From contig NZ_JAKDUR010000002.1 of assembly GCF_030457605.1 (NCBI RefSeq), positions 1 through 64,000 on the forward strand: DNA of 64,000 bases, in the 5' to 3' direction. This DNA comes from Halomonas sp. Its GTDB lineage: Bacteria > Pseudomonadota > Gammaproteobacteria > Pseudomonadales > Halomonadaceae. This document shows positions 17,908 through 26,075 of this stretch, piece after piece. Both the position numbers and the translations under genes were made by a program. Each line of letters begins with the position of its first letter. Position 1 is the first letter of the stretch. Below the pieces are notes generated by a model, which saw nothing but the letters and a program-made list of their open reading frames with translations, was not told where the DNA came from and ran no database searches.

Positions 17908-19275
17908 TCAGGCGTTTTTATCCTGCGCATCATCAGCAGGCCCGGCAGCATCGTTGTCGGATGTCTGGCTATCGCTCTGCTCATCTTTTTTCTGCTGGCC
18001 GGCTTTAGCCTCGCCGGATGCATCCTGATCTGAGGTGTCGGCATTGCCGCTGGCTTCAAACTGGACACTTTTGGCCTGGTTGTCCTGCTCTTGCTTGCCT
18101 GACGCTTGCGAGTCCTGTGTGCCAGAGTTGTCCTGTTCATCGCCAGATGCGGCTTGCTCGCTGCCCTTGTCGGTCAGGCGGCTTTCCAGCGAGCCAAGCT
18201 CGCTGCGCCACTGATCAAGCTGCGTCTGGAGGTTTTCAAGCTGACTCTGGCGCTGGCCAATGCCGCTATTGACCTTGTCCAGCTCGTCGCGCCCGGAGCC
18301 CAGCATCGAGGTAAGCTCATCCAGTTTGGTGCCTGCCTGGTCAAGCTCCTGCGCCCGGGCTTCGCGCTTTTCATTCAGCGCGTCCACTTTCGCCTGTAAC
18401 GCGTCCCGTTCGGCCTGCACATCATCGCGTGCCTGCATCAGTGTGTCGCGCTTTTGCTCGACGCTGGTCACTTTTTCCTGAGCTGATTGCAGGCGTTTCT
18501 CGGCGCTGTCGATATCCTGCTCAAGCGTCTTCAGCCTGTCTTCTGCCTGCTGACGTTCCTTGACCGCCTGCTGGCGCTGATTTTCGGCTTTCTGGCGATC
18601 AGCTTCGGCCTTCTGCCGCGCTTTCTCGGCGCTCTGACGCGCATCTTCGGCTTCCTGACGCGCGGCAACAGCTTCTTTTTGAGCGGTCTCGAGCTGCTCT
18701 TCATTATCGCGCAGGGTGGTCAGCTGCTGCTCGGTCTCGTCTACTTTCTGGTTAAGCTCATCAAGCTGTTGCTGTTGTGCTTCGCGTTCGCTTTGGCGTT
18801 GTTGCAGGGCCGCTTCCGCATTTTTGATCTCGCCCTGGGTCTCCTCCAGCGTGCTCTCGGCGTTTTTCTGCTGCTCTTTCAACGAGGCAATACGGTTTTG
18901 CAGCTCGGCAATGTTTTTCTCCGCATCCTGCTGCTCGGAAAGCTCGGCGTTGAGTTTCTGGCTTTGCTGCTGGGCATCAGCCAGCTGGCCTTCGAGATTC
19001 TCTACCCGCTCTGCCCGCGAGCCGGCGCTTGACTGGGCAATGATGGCCCATACCACGGCGATGGCGGCAATACCGGCAATCGCCTTGACGCGGTTATCCT
19101 TGAGCAAGGTGCCCATCGGCGGCTTGTTGGCCGTATCGCCCTCTGCCTGCCCATGTGCGTTGTGATGACGGGATGCATGGTGGCCGGTTTCCGGCGCGTT
19201 GTCGTTGTCCTGACCGTTGTCCGGCGTGTGGTTGTCGCCCGGTTTCTGGTCTTCTGGACGATTATCGTCTGCCAT
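17908..19275 (-). CDS. Single-pass membrane protein with long coiled coil; function unknown
   Basis: I do not recognise a named family for this 455-residue protein. Residues 1-60 are polar, rich in Asp, Asn, His and Gly. One hydrophobic segment spans about 64-81 (AIAGIAAIAVVWAIIA). Residues ~88-350 are an almost unbroken coiled coil dominated by Gln, Glu, Lys, Ala and Arg, with repeated short patterns such as ARQ/AEKARQKAEADRQKAENQ. Residues ~365-455 form a disordered tail of Asp, Glu, Ser, Gln and Gly. With no signal peptide and one segment, the coil is probably periplasmic, but orientation is inferred. TolA-like or envelope-spacer roles are conceivable. GAGAGGG precedes the ATG and a strong terminator follows, so it looks monocistronic. 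Confidence 0.8.
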   Translation of the reverse strand: MADDNRPEDQKPGDNHTPDNGQDNDNAPETGHHASRHHNAHGQAEGDTANKPPMGTLLKDNRVKAIAGIAAIAVVWAIIAQSSAGSRAERVENLEGQLADAQQQSQKLNAELSEQQDAEKNIAELQNRIASLKEQQKNAESTLEETQGEIKNAEAALQQRQSEREAQQQQLDELNQKVDETEQQLTTLRDNEEQLETAQKEAVAARQEAEDARQSAEKARQKAEADRQKAENQRQQAVKERQQAEDRLKTLEQDIDSAEKRLQSAQEKVTSVEQKRDTLMQARDDVQAERDALQAKVDALNEKREARAQELDQAGTKLDELTSMLGSGRDELDKVNSGIGQRQSQLENLQTQLDQWRSELGSLESRLTDKGSEQAASGDEQDNSGTQDSQASGKQEQDNQAKSVQFEASGNADTSDQDASGEAKAGQQKKDEQSDSQTSDNDAAGPADDAQDKNA

Positions 19276-19383
19276 GGGTGAAGCCCTCTCGCGTTGAGTA
19301 CCGAAAACAGTGACACCTTAACAGCATACACGGCGATTCGCGTCTGACCACCCGGAGGTTTCGTCATGGCGTTGATCACCTGT

Positions 19384-20223
19384 TCATGACGACTGTACGC
19401 AGCGTAACGGCGTTGGATGACCCCCCTCGATAAAGCCGCCGGCAAGCCCGGCGGGCGCGTCAAACCAGGCAAGCGTTTGGTGTAACGCCACCACCTCGCC
19501 AATGATCAAAAGCGTTGGCGGCTTGATCCCGCCGTTGATAAACCCGGCCGGCAGCGCCTCAAGCCGGCCAGTGTGTACGGCCTGCTTCCGGGTGGTGCCC
19601 TGGGCAACCAGCGCCAGCGGCGTTTCCGGTGCCAGGCCGTGCTCGATCAGTGCGCTACAGATCAGTTCCAGGCTGCCAAGCCCCATGTAAAACACCAGCG
19701 TTTGCCCCGGGCGAGCGAGAGAGGCCCAGTCCAGCTCGCAGCGGCCACTTTTCAGGTGACCGGTCACCAGCCGCACCGACTGGGCGTAGTCGCGGTGGGT
19801 CAGCGGAATGCCGGCGTAGCTCGCGCACCCCGAGGCTGCCGTAATACCGGGAATCACCTCCACCGGAATCTGCTGTGCCACCAGCGTTTCCAGCTCTTCT
19901 CCGCCGCGTCCGAAAATAAACGGATCACCGCCTTTCAGGCGTACTACGGCGTGGCCGGCCAGCGCCCAGTCGGCCAGCGCCTGATTGATACCGTCCTGGG
20001 GAACGCTATGATTGGAACGCGCCTTGCCCACATATAGCCGGCGCGCGTCGGGGGGAATAATGTCCAGCACTTCCTGGCTCACCAGGCGATCGTACAGCAC
20101 GATATCGGCATGCAGCAGGCGCTTGTATGCCTTCAGCGTCAGCAGTTCAGGGTCGCCGGGGCCGGCGCCGACCAGACTGACGCTGCCCGGCGGTTGCAGG
20201 GAAATACGGTCTAACAAAGCCAC
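19384..20223 (-). CDS. cobA: Uroporphyrinogen-III C-methyltransferase (SUMT)
   Basis: SUMT uses two S-adenosylmethionines to convert uroporphyrinogen III into precorrin-2, for siroheme or cobalamin. The product is the single-domain form, unlike the E. coli CysG fusion. Motifs are SLVGAGPGDPELLTLKA at the N-terminus, YDRLVSQEVLDIIP, VVRLKGGDPFIFGRGGEE and GITAASGCASYAGIPLTHRD. I start at GTG 20223 because GAGGTG lies six bases upstream, giving 279 residues; an in-frame ATG at 20286 would add 21 unusual residues. The oxidase/chelatase for siroheme is not beside it. An AT-rich upstream region probably holds its promoter. Confidence 0.93.
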   Translation of the reverse strand: MALLDRISLQPPGSVSLVGAGPGDPELLTLKAYKRLLHADIVLYDRLVSQEVLDIIPPDARRLYVGKARSNHSVPQDGINQALADWALAGHAVVRLKGGDPFIFGRGGEELETLVAQQIPVEVIPGITAASGCASYAGIPLTHRDYAQSVRLVTGHLKSGRCELDWASLARPGQTLVFYMGLGSLELICSALIEHGLAPETPLALVAQGTTRKQAVHTGRLEALPAGFINGGIKPPTLLIIGEVVALHQTLAWFDAPAGLAGGFIEGGHPTPLRCVQSS

Positions 20224-20286
20224 GCGGCACCTCGGTAAAAATACAGCTAACGGATCAAGCACATCACAAGCGCTTTTGCGCAACAT

Positions 20287-20606
20287 AACGGACTTTTAAC
20301 AGCATAAAAAGTAATAAATAATAAGAATATAATTCCAAAAAAGAATATAAAAGCCAATTAGCTTCTTCTCGCCTACCACCGCCCGGCCTGCCGGCGGGGA
20401 GGCCCGGCGCCAAGATCACCACAAAAACCGCACAGGCCAGCCTGATAGAGGCAGTGGCAGATGTCGCCTTGCAATGGCATGATGAGGGGACACGAGGTTT
20501 GCGTTTTGGCGTAACCGGCAACGCACTGACGTTTCATCCACGAGCGTTTCGTCTACGCCAAAGCCACTTCATATCCATACCGCCAGACAACAAGGTAGCC
20601 TAATCA
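20287..20606. other. AT-rich divergent intergenic region with a direct repeat
   Basis: Between the SUMT gene and the aminotransferase gene, about 70 bases (20290-20360) are strongly A/T-rich against the GC-rich surroundings. AAGAATATAA occurs twice, at 20323-20332 and 20341-20350, 18 bases apart. This is probably the promoter region of one or both divergent genes. A minus-strand open frame of 85 codons covers part of it, but it has no clear RBS and no recognisable family. Confidence 0.45.
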
Positions 20607-21809
20607 ATGTTCGAGCGTATTGAGCGAGTTCCCGGAGATGCCATTCTCGGGCTGATCGAAGCTTTCAAAAAGGACACCAACCCGCAAAAAGTCGACCTGG
20701 GTGTGGGTGTATACCGCGATGATAAAGGCAACACGCCGGTCATGCGGGCAGTAAAGGAAGCCGAAGCTCGCCTGCTCAAGAATGAAACCACCAAGACCTA
20801 CATCGGCTCTCACGGTGCGCCTTCCTACGGCGACGCCGTGCTGCCGCTGGTGTTGGGTGCCAACTCCCCGGTACTTGAAGCCGACCGCGCAAGCGCCACC
20901 CAATCGCCTGGCGGCACCGGCGCACTACGCCTGGCAGCGGACTTCATCGCCAAACAGCTGCCCGGCAAGGGTATCTGGGTAAGCGACCCGACCTGGCCCA
21001 ACCACCACGGTATCTTCACGGCGGCGGGCATCGAGCTGCACAAATATCCCTACGTTGACGCCGACAACCGGCTGGATTTTGATGGCATGCTGGCCGCCAT
21101 CAAGAAAATCCCCGACGGTGATGTCGTCGTACTGCACGCCTGCTGCCACAACCCCACCGGTTTTGACCTGTCGGCCGACCAGTGGCAAACCGTGCTTGAG
21201 GTGGTTCGCGAGCGCAACCTGCTGCCGCTGATCGACTTTGCCTATCAGGGTTTTGGCCAGGGCCTCAACGAAGACGCCTACGGCGTGCGCCTGTTTGCCG
21301 AACAGCTGGACGAAGTCATCATCACCAGCTCCTGCTCGAAAAACTTCGGCATCTACTGCGAACGTACCGGCTGTTTGATTGCGGTGGCCAGGGACGCCGA
21401 GCAAAAAGACAACATCCGCTCGCAGTTTGCCATCGTCGCCCGGGAAAACTATTCCAACCCGCCGGCTCACGGCAGCGCGATTGTCAGCGAGATTCTGCAC
21501 GACGCCGAGCTTTCCGCCATGTGGCGCGACGAGCTAACCGAAATGCGCGACCGCGTGAACACCCTGCGCCGCGAATTCGTCGAAGCGCTCAAGCCCTACG
21601 GCCTGGCAGACAAGTACGCCTGCGTCGGCGAGCAGCGCGGCATGTTCTCCTACACCGGCCTCACCCCGGATCAGGTTGACCGCCTGCGCGAAGAGTTCGG
21701 CATTTACATGGTGCGCTCCGGCCGCGCCAACGTCGCCGGGTTCTCCCAGCAGAACCTGCCCTACCTGGCGCGTGCCATCGCCGTGGTCAACGACGTCAAG
21801 GTTGATTGA
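20607..21809 (+). CDS. Aspartate/aromatic amino acid aminotransferase (AspC/TyrB family)
   Basis: This PLP enzyme transfers amino groups between aspartate or aromatic amino acids and 2-oxoglutarate. The 400-residue class I fold matches AspC/TyrB along its length: VDLGVGVYRDD, QSPGGTGALRLAADF, WVSDPTWPNHHGIF, HACCHNPTG, DFAYQGFGQGL. The PLP lysine is Lys245 in SCSKNFGIYCERTG, and the substrate-carboxylate arginine is in SGRANVAGF. Sequence alone does not separate an aspartate-preferring from an aromatic-preferring enzyme, so no symbol is given. It stands alone: a divergent promoter region upstream and a terminator downstream. Confidence 0.93.
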   Translation: MFERIERVPGDAILGLIEAFKKDTNPQKVDLGVGVYRDDKGNTPVMRAVKEAEARLLKNETTKTYIGSHGAPSYGDAVLPLVLGANSPVLEADRASATQSPGGTGALRLAADFIAKQLPGKGIWVSDPTWPNHHGIFTAAGIELHKYPYVDADNRLDFDGMLAAIKKIPDGDVVVLHACCHNPTGFDLSADQWQTVLEVVRERNLLPLIDFAYQGFGQGLNEDAYGVRLFAEQLDEVIITSSCSKNFGIYCERTGCLIAVARDAEQKDNIRSQFAIVARENYSNPPAHGSAIVSEILHDAELSAMWRDELTEMRDRVNTLRREFVEALKPYGLADKYACVGEQRGMFSYTGLTPDQVDRLREEFGIYMVRSGRANVAGFSQQNLPYLARAIAVVNDVKVD

Positions 21810-21841
21810 TACCGCTTGCTGCGTCCTCGGGCGCCGCTGAG

Positions 21842-21873
21842 AACGCCCGGTCGTGCCCTGCACGGCCGGGCGT
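21842..21873 (+). terminator. Rho-independent terminator of the aminotransferase gene
   Basis: GAACGCCCGGTCGTGC pairs with GCACGGCCGGGCGTT (one G-T pair), followed by TTTTGC. It lies about 33 bases after the stop. Confidence 0.82.
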
Positions 21874-21930
21874 TTTGCTGCGATGGTCAACATACTACAA
21901 CAACAGTAGGTGGATATAACGGGGGGGGTT

Positions 21931-22010
21931 GTAGGAGGCCGGCTCTGCCGGGCGAAGCAGGCCAGGGGCCTGCCGAGGTTGGTAGGGATGCCATCGCCCG
22001 ATGCCGGCAG
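21931..22010 (+). repeat. REP-like GTAG-headed stem-loops in a convergent intergenic region
   Basis: GTAGGAG is followed by GGCCGGC-TCT-GCCGGGC and GAA (21931-21956), the layout of Pseudomonas-type REP elements: a GTAG head and a GC-rich stem with a small loop and one mismatch. A perfect hairpin GCAGGCC-AGG-GGCCTGC follows at 21957-21973. A second GTAG heads GCCATCG-CC-CGATGCC about 50 bases on. The region lies between converging genes, a usual REP location. No RAYT transposase gene is in the window. Confidence 0.45.
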
Positions 22011-22087
22011 CAGGAAACCCAAGGCGCCTGACGGCGCCGTCGCGCACTGAAGTGCCCTCCTGCACGGCTCCTGCAGCGGCTTTAAGA

Positions 22088-23416
22088 CTATGCTCTCAGC
22101 ATACGCCCAAGCAGCCGCCATGCAGCCAGGCCGGCCAGCACGTTACCCACGGCCGCGCCCAGCGCCAGCCCCATCCAGCCGCCCAGCTGCATCCCTGCCC
22201 ACAGGCAGGGTAAATAGCAGACAAACAGCCGTACCCCGGACAGCACCATCGCCCACAGCGGAAAACCCAGCGCGTTGCCCGCTGATACCACCAACATGCA
22301 TACCCCCAGCGCGGCGTAGCTTGGCAGCAGAAAGCGGATCAGCAGCGCAAGTTCTTCCTGCACCGCCGGTTGGCCGGCCAGTGCCAGCGCTATCCAGTGG
22401 GCAGCCAACGCCATCACCAATCCCAGAGCCAGCTGCCACAGCAGCGCTACCTTGAGTGCCAGCCGCATCAGGCATTTGATTTGCGCCCAATCTCCCGCCC
22501 CATAACAACGCCCCAGCCACGGCGGCAGCGACATGGTCATCGCCAGAATAGCCATCAGTGACAGCGTTTCAAGCCGGCTGGCAAGCCCCCAGGCCGCCAC
22601 GTGCGTTTCACCAATGGCGGCCACCACCGCAATGGCCAACATCGCTGATAGCGGCGGCATCAGCTGGCTGACCATGGCTGGGCCGGCAATACCCATAAAC
22701 GGCCGCAGCGAACAGCGAGCTTCCTCACCCAGCCCACGGTGGGTCAGCCAGCGTTGGCGCCAAAGCCGGGCACCGGTCACCCACAGCCCCGTACCAAAGG
22801 CGATCACGCTGGCCCAGGCAGCGCCCGGTAGCCCCAACCCTTCCCAGGGGCCGAAACCGAAAATCAGCAGCGGGTCCAGTGCCAGGTTGATCAGACTCGT
22901 CAGCAGCATCATGTTGCCGGGCAGTTTCGTATTGCCGTGGGCACGGAAAACGCTGTAAGAAAAATACGCCAGCGCGCCAAACCAGCCTGCCAGCAGCTGC
23001 ACCGGCCAGTAGCCACGGATGTAGCCCAGTGCTGCCTCGTCAGCGCCCAGCGCGGTAAAAATCGGCCGCTGCCCCAGCCACAGCCCCACGGCCAGCACAC
23101 CAATCAACATGCTGCCGACCATCAGCACCAGCGCGCTTAAGCGCCGAGCGCGCTGGGACTCACCACCGCCCAGTGCCCGGGAGATCAGCGCGGCAATGGC
23201 AATACCGATGCCTACCTGAATCCCGATAATCAGAAACGACAGCGGGAAGGTAAACGCCTGTGCCGCCAGCGGTGCGGTACCCAGCCGGGCAATAAAGGCG
23301 CTGTCGACCAGCTGAAAGCCCAGCAGTGCAAACACACCGATGGCCATCGGCCAGGTTTGCTGCCATAGCTGCTTACCCAGAGGGCTCGCGGATGTTGCCT
23401 GCTGCGCGTGTGCCAC
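22088..23416 (-). CDS. MATE-family multidrug efflux transporter
   Basis: The 442-residue protein has about twelve membrane segments arranged as two related halves, as in MATE exporters that expel cationic compounds using Na+ or H+. Typical stretches are VDSAFIARLGTAPLAA in helix 1-2, FRAHGNTKLPGNMML after helix 5, and the matching GLPGAAWASVIAFGTG. The second half begins near residue 240 (GIAGPAMVSQLMPPLSAML). It starts at a GTG with GAGGAG upstream. Which subgroup (NorM or DinF) it belongs to is not clear. It converges on the aminotransferase gene and is downstream of yceI with a hairpin between. Confidence 0.9.
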   Translation of the reverse strand: MAHAQQATSASPLGKQLWQQTWPMAIGVFALLGFQLVDSAFIARLGTAPLAAQAFTFPLSFLIIGIQVGIGIAIAALISRALGGGESQRARRLSALVLMVGSMLIGVLAVGLWLGQRPIFTALGADEAALGYIRGYWPVQLLAGWFGALAYFSYSVFRAHGNTKLPGNMMLLTSLINLALDPLLIFGFGPWEGLGLPGAAWASVIAFGTGLWVTGARLWRQRWLTHRGLGEEARCSLRPFMGIAGPAMVSQLMPPLSAMLAIAVVAAIGETHVAAWGLASRLETLSLMAILAMTMSLPPWLGRCYGAGDWAQIKCLMRLALKVALLWQLALGLVMALAAHWIALALAGQPAVQEELALLIRFLLPSYAALGVCMLVVSAGNALGFPLWAMVLSGVRLFVCYLPCLWAGMQLGGWMGLALGAAVGNVLAGLAAWRLLGRMLRA

Positions 23417-23471
23417 GGATCAATCACTCCTCATGCTTACCAATATGTGGAGATAAAAAAGAAGGCCAGAA

Positions 23472-23530
23472 TGCGAAAAAAAGCATTCCAAACGTAAAGC
23501 GCCACCGCCTCGGACAAGACGGTGGCGCTT
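23472..23530. terminator. Two hairpins between yceI and the MATE gene
   Basis: AAAGCGCCACCG (23496-23507) and CGGTGGCGCTTT (23519-23530) form a 12-base-pair stem with a short loop, just past the yceI stop. A second stem, GAATGC/GCATTC around a run of eight mostly A bases, follows at about 23470-23488. The T-run after the first hairpin is stronger on the plus strand, but the minus-strand gene yceI is the one that ends here. Confidence 0.65.
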
Positions 23531-23547
23531 TTGCTGCCGGCTCGCTG

Positions 23548-24144
23548 TTACTGGCGAATGCCTTCCAGCGTCACGTAAAGCTCAAGCTCGCGCATGGACT
23601 CGGGGAATTTCTGCATGTCGATGCCAAACTCGGAGAGTACCAGCGTGGTGCTGCCTTCAAAGCCGGCGCGGTAGCCGCCCCAGGGGTCATCGCCCTCGCC
23701 CAGCAGCGTTACCGGCATTTCGATGGTCTGTGTTTCACCGTGCAGCGTCAGCTCGCCGGTCACGATACCTTCGTCGTCGCCGGTGGATTCAAAGCCGGTG
23801 GATTCAAAGGTTGCCGTGGGAAATTCATCGGCGTTCAGAAAATCGTCGCTGAGGATATGCCGGTCACGCTCGGCATGGTTGGAGTCAAGGCTCGCTACCT
23901 GGACGTCGAAGTCGACTGACGCCTCGTCGAGGTTGTCGGGATCGTAGGTAAACTCGCCGCTGAAATCATCGAAGCGGCCGAGAATATACGAAAAACCCAA
24001 GTGGCTGATCTTGAACTGCACAAACGCGTGCTGGCCCTCGGTATCCACCTTGTAGGTATCCGCCTGTGCCTGGCTGAACGGCAGCATTACTGCGGTGATG
24101 GCCGCTGCGGCGGCGGTCTTCTTGAGCGTATTTGCTGTCAACAT
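23548..24144 (-). CDS. yceI: YceI-family periplasmic protein
   Basis: YceI proteins are small periplasmic lipocalin-like barrels that bind isoprenoid or fatty-acyl ligands. The 198-residue precursor has a signal peptide cleaving after SQAQA (near residue 28) and the mature YKVDTEGQHAFVQFKISHLG start typical of the family, then GRFDDFSGEFTYDP and FDVQVASLDSNHAERDRHIL. A 15-base tandem duplication (23779-23808) repeats FESTG in frame, a small local oddity in a surface loop. It follows the cytochrome b561 gene by 28 bases in the same direction, the usual yceI-yceJ pairing. AAGGAGA precedes the ATG. Confidence 0.93.
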   Translation of the reverse strand: MLTANTLKKTAAAAAITAVMLPFSQAQADTYKVDTEGQHAFVQFKISHLGFSYILGRFDDFSGEFTYDPDNLDEASVDFDVQVASLDSNHAERDRHILSDDFLNADEFPTATFESTGFESTGDDEGIVTGELTLHGETQTIEMPVTLLGEGDDPWGGYRAGFEGSTTLVLSEFGIDMQKFPESMRELELYVTLEGIRQ

Positions 24145-24172
24145 CCTGTTTCTCCTTGCAGGGGTTTCGCCG

Positions 24173-24730
24173 TCATGGATTACGCCGGGCGTACCGTGCG
24201 CTAAGCATGCGTAAAAGCGTCAGTCGCTTGTCAAACCAGTGGTGCTTGAACGACACCAGCGCATGCCCCGCCGCCAGCACCAGTAACGTAAGAGCGCTAT
24301 ACCAGTGAACAGTTCCCGCCATGTCGGCCTGATTGGCAAAGCCGTAGACGGTTGCCGGAAGCTCAAACCAGCCAAACACGCTGATATCGCCGCCTTTGGC
24401 CGTTGAGATAAGGTAGCCACTGACCAGCACCACCAGCAATAGCGCGTAAAGAGCCAGATGCCCCAGGTGCGCCGCTAAGGCTTCCAGCCGACTGCCCTCG
24501 GCGTGGGGCGTGGGCTGAAAAAGCCGCCAGACCAGCCGGCCGACGGTTGCCAACAGCAGCAGCACGCCTACCGAACGGTGAATCCACGGCCCCTGATTAT
24601 ACCAGCCGCTATAGTAGTCAAGCCCGGTCATCCACCAGCCCAGCGCAAACAGGCCGATGATGGCAAGCGCGCTTAGCCAGTGAAGCACGATGCTTATCCA
24701 CCCCCAGCCGCTATGCGTATTTCGCCACAT
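24173..24730 (-). CDS. Cytochrome b561 family protein (YceJ-like)
   Basis: This 185-residue protein has four membrane helices with the histidines expected to bind two b-type hemes: SIVLHWLSALAII in helix 1, WIHRSVGVLLL in helix 2, and HWYSALTLLVLAAGHAL in helix 4. Members move electrons between the quinone pool and periplasmic acceptors or oxygen. It is the first gene of a two-gene unit with yceI, the same pair as E. coli yceJ-yceI, which suggests a joint role with a quinone-like or isoprenoid ligand. AGGGAA precedes the ATG. Confidence 0.92.
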   Translation of the reverse strand: MWRNTHSGWGWISIVLHWLSALAIIGLFALGWWMTGLDYYSGWYNQGPWIHRSVGVLLLLATVGRLVWRLFQPTPHAEGSRLEALAAHLGHLALYALLLVVLVSGYLISTAKGGDISVFGWFELPATVYGFANQADMAGTVHWYSALTLLVLAAGHALVSFKHHWFDKRLTLLRMLSARYARRNP

Positions 24731-24801
24731 GGTTCCCTTCCCTTTGTCGGCCTTTGCGATAATGACGCTATCATAGTGAAGACCGTGCGTCCCTTCTGTT
24801 G

Positions 24802-24824
24802 AAAAAAGCCCAACGCCACGTTGG
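24802..24824 (-). terminator. Terminator of metZ
   Basis: On the minus strand CCAACG-TGG-CGTTGG is followed by GCTTTTTTC, 35 bases after the metZ stop. The stem is short (6 base pairs) but the T-run is good. It may close the long leuC-metZ series. Confidence 0.6.
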
Positions 24825-24858
24825 AAAAAAACGTTTTGAACCGCTGTGACCGGCTGAT

Positions 24859-26052
24859 TCAGATCAGGGCATCAAGCCCCCGTGCCAGGTCGCGACGGAT
24901 ATCGTCAAGGCTTTCAAGGCCGACCGACACACGCAGCAGCCCCGGCGTAATGCCCGCTGCCTGCTTTTGCTCATCCGACAGCCGCCCGTGGGTGGTGCTC
25001 GATGGATGGGTAATGGTGGACTTCACATCGCCCAGATTGCCGGTAATCGAGATCAGCCGTGTGGCATCAATGACCTGCCACGCTCCGCTTTGGCCGCCTT
25101 TGATCTCAAAGCCCAGTACCGCACCGAACCCCGTCTGCTGACGCGATGCCAGCGCATGCTGCGGATGGCTTTCAAGACCGCTGTAATGCACCTGCTCTAC
25201 CGCCGGATGCTGTTCCAGCCACTGCGCCAGCTGCAGAGCATTCTCGCAGTGAGCGCGCATGCGCAAACCAAGAGTCTCAAGCCCCTTGGTGAAGATCCAG
25301 GCGTTGAACGGGCTCATGCAGGGGCCTGCCGTACGCACCGCACCAAACACGCCCTCAAGCAGGTCATGGCCACCGACGACCGCACCGCCAATTGCCCGCC
25401 CCTGGCCATCAAGATACTTGGTGGCCGAGTGGATAATCAGGTCAGCACCCAGCGCCAGCGGACGCTGCAATGCCGGCGTCAGAAAACAGTTGTCGATAGC
25501 CAGCAGCGCCTCATGGCGGTGGGCAATTTCGGCCAGAGCACTAATATCGCCCACTTCCGACAGCGGATTCGACGGCGTTTCGGCAAACAGAAGCTTTGTG
25601 GCCGGCGTTATCGCCGCTTCCCAGGCGTTCAGGTCGGAAAGCTCGACATAGCGGGTCACGATGCCAAATTTGCCCAGATATTTATCCAGCAGGCTGACCG
25701 TGGAGCCGAACAACGAACGCGAAGCGACAATTTCATCACCGGCGGACAACAGCGCAAGCGCCGTACACAGGATAGCCGACATGCCCGAACTGGTGGCAAC
25801 ACAGCGCTCGCCGCCTTCCATCGCCGCCAGGCGCTTTTCAAAGGTATGCACCGTGGGATTGGTAAAACGCGAATAGATATTGCCCGGCTCTTCGCCCTTG
25901 AACTTGCGTGCCGCCTCGGCCGCGCTTTCATAAACAAAGCTCGAGGTCGGAAAAATCGGCTCGGCGTGCTCCTGCTCGGCGGTGCGGTTGTGGCCGGCGC
26001 GAATGGCCAGCGTTTCCAGCGACCACGGTACGTCTTGCGAATCATCGTGCAT
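24859..26052 (-). CDS. metZ: O-succinylhomoserine sulfhydrylase
   Basis: MetZ makes homocysteine directly from O-succinylhomoserine and sulfide, by-passing cystathionine. The 397-residue Cys/Met-metabolism PLP enzyme has PLP lysine 212 in SATKYLDGQGR, with YSRFTNPTVHTFEKRLAAMEGG and ATSSGMSAI for cofactor phosphate binding, and LFAETPSNPLSE. Its position directly after purF matches the pseudomonad purF-metZ order, which favours MetZ over the related MetB, MetC or MetY. It follows purF by 23 bases and is probably co-transcribed. Confidence 0.93.
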   Translation of the reverse strand: MHDDSQDVPWSLETLAIRAGHNRTAEQEHAEPIFPTSSFVYESAAEAARKFKGEEPGNIYSRFTNPTVHTFEKRLAAMEGGERCVATSSGMSAILCTALALLSAGDEIVASRSLFGSTVSLLDKYLGKFGIVTRYVELSDLNAWEAAITPATKLLFAETPSNPLSEVGDISALAEIAHRHEALLAIDNCFLTPALQRPLALGADLIIHSATKYLDGQGRAIGGAVVGGHDLLEGVFGAVRTAGPCMSPFNAWIFTKGLETLGLRMRAHCENALQLAQWLEQHPAVEQVHYSGLESHPQHALASRQQTGFGAVLGFEIKGGQSGAWQVIDATRLISITGNLGDVKSTITHPSSTTHGRLSDEQKQAAGITPGLLRVSVGLESLDDIRRDLARGLDALI

Positions 26053-26075
26053 ATCGGGTTCCCGGTGGTGTTCGG

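Noticed and set aside
20264-20521. 85-codon minus-strand frame with hydrophobic patches in the cobA/aminotransferase gap
   Set aside because: It overlaps the 5' part of the SUMT gene, has no clear RBS and no recognisable pattern; it more likely reflects open frames in AT-rich control DNA.
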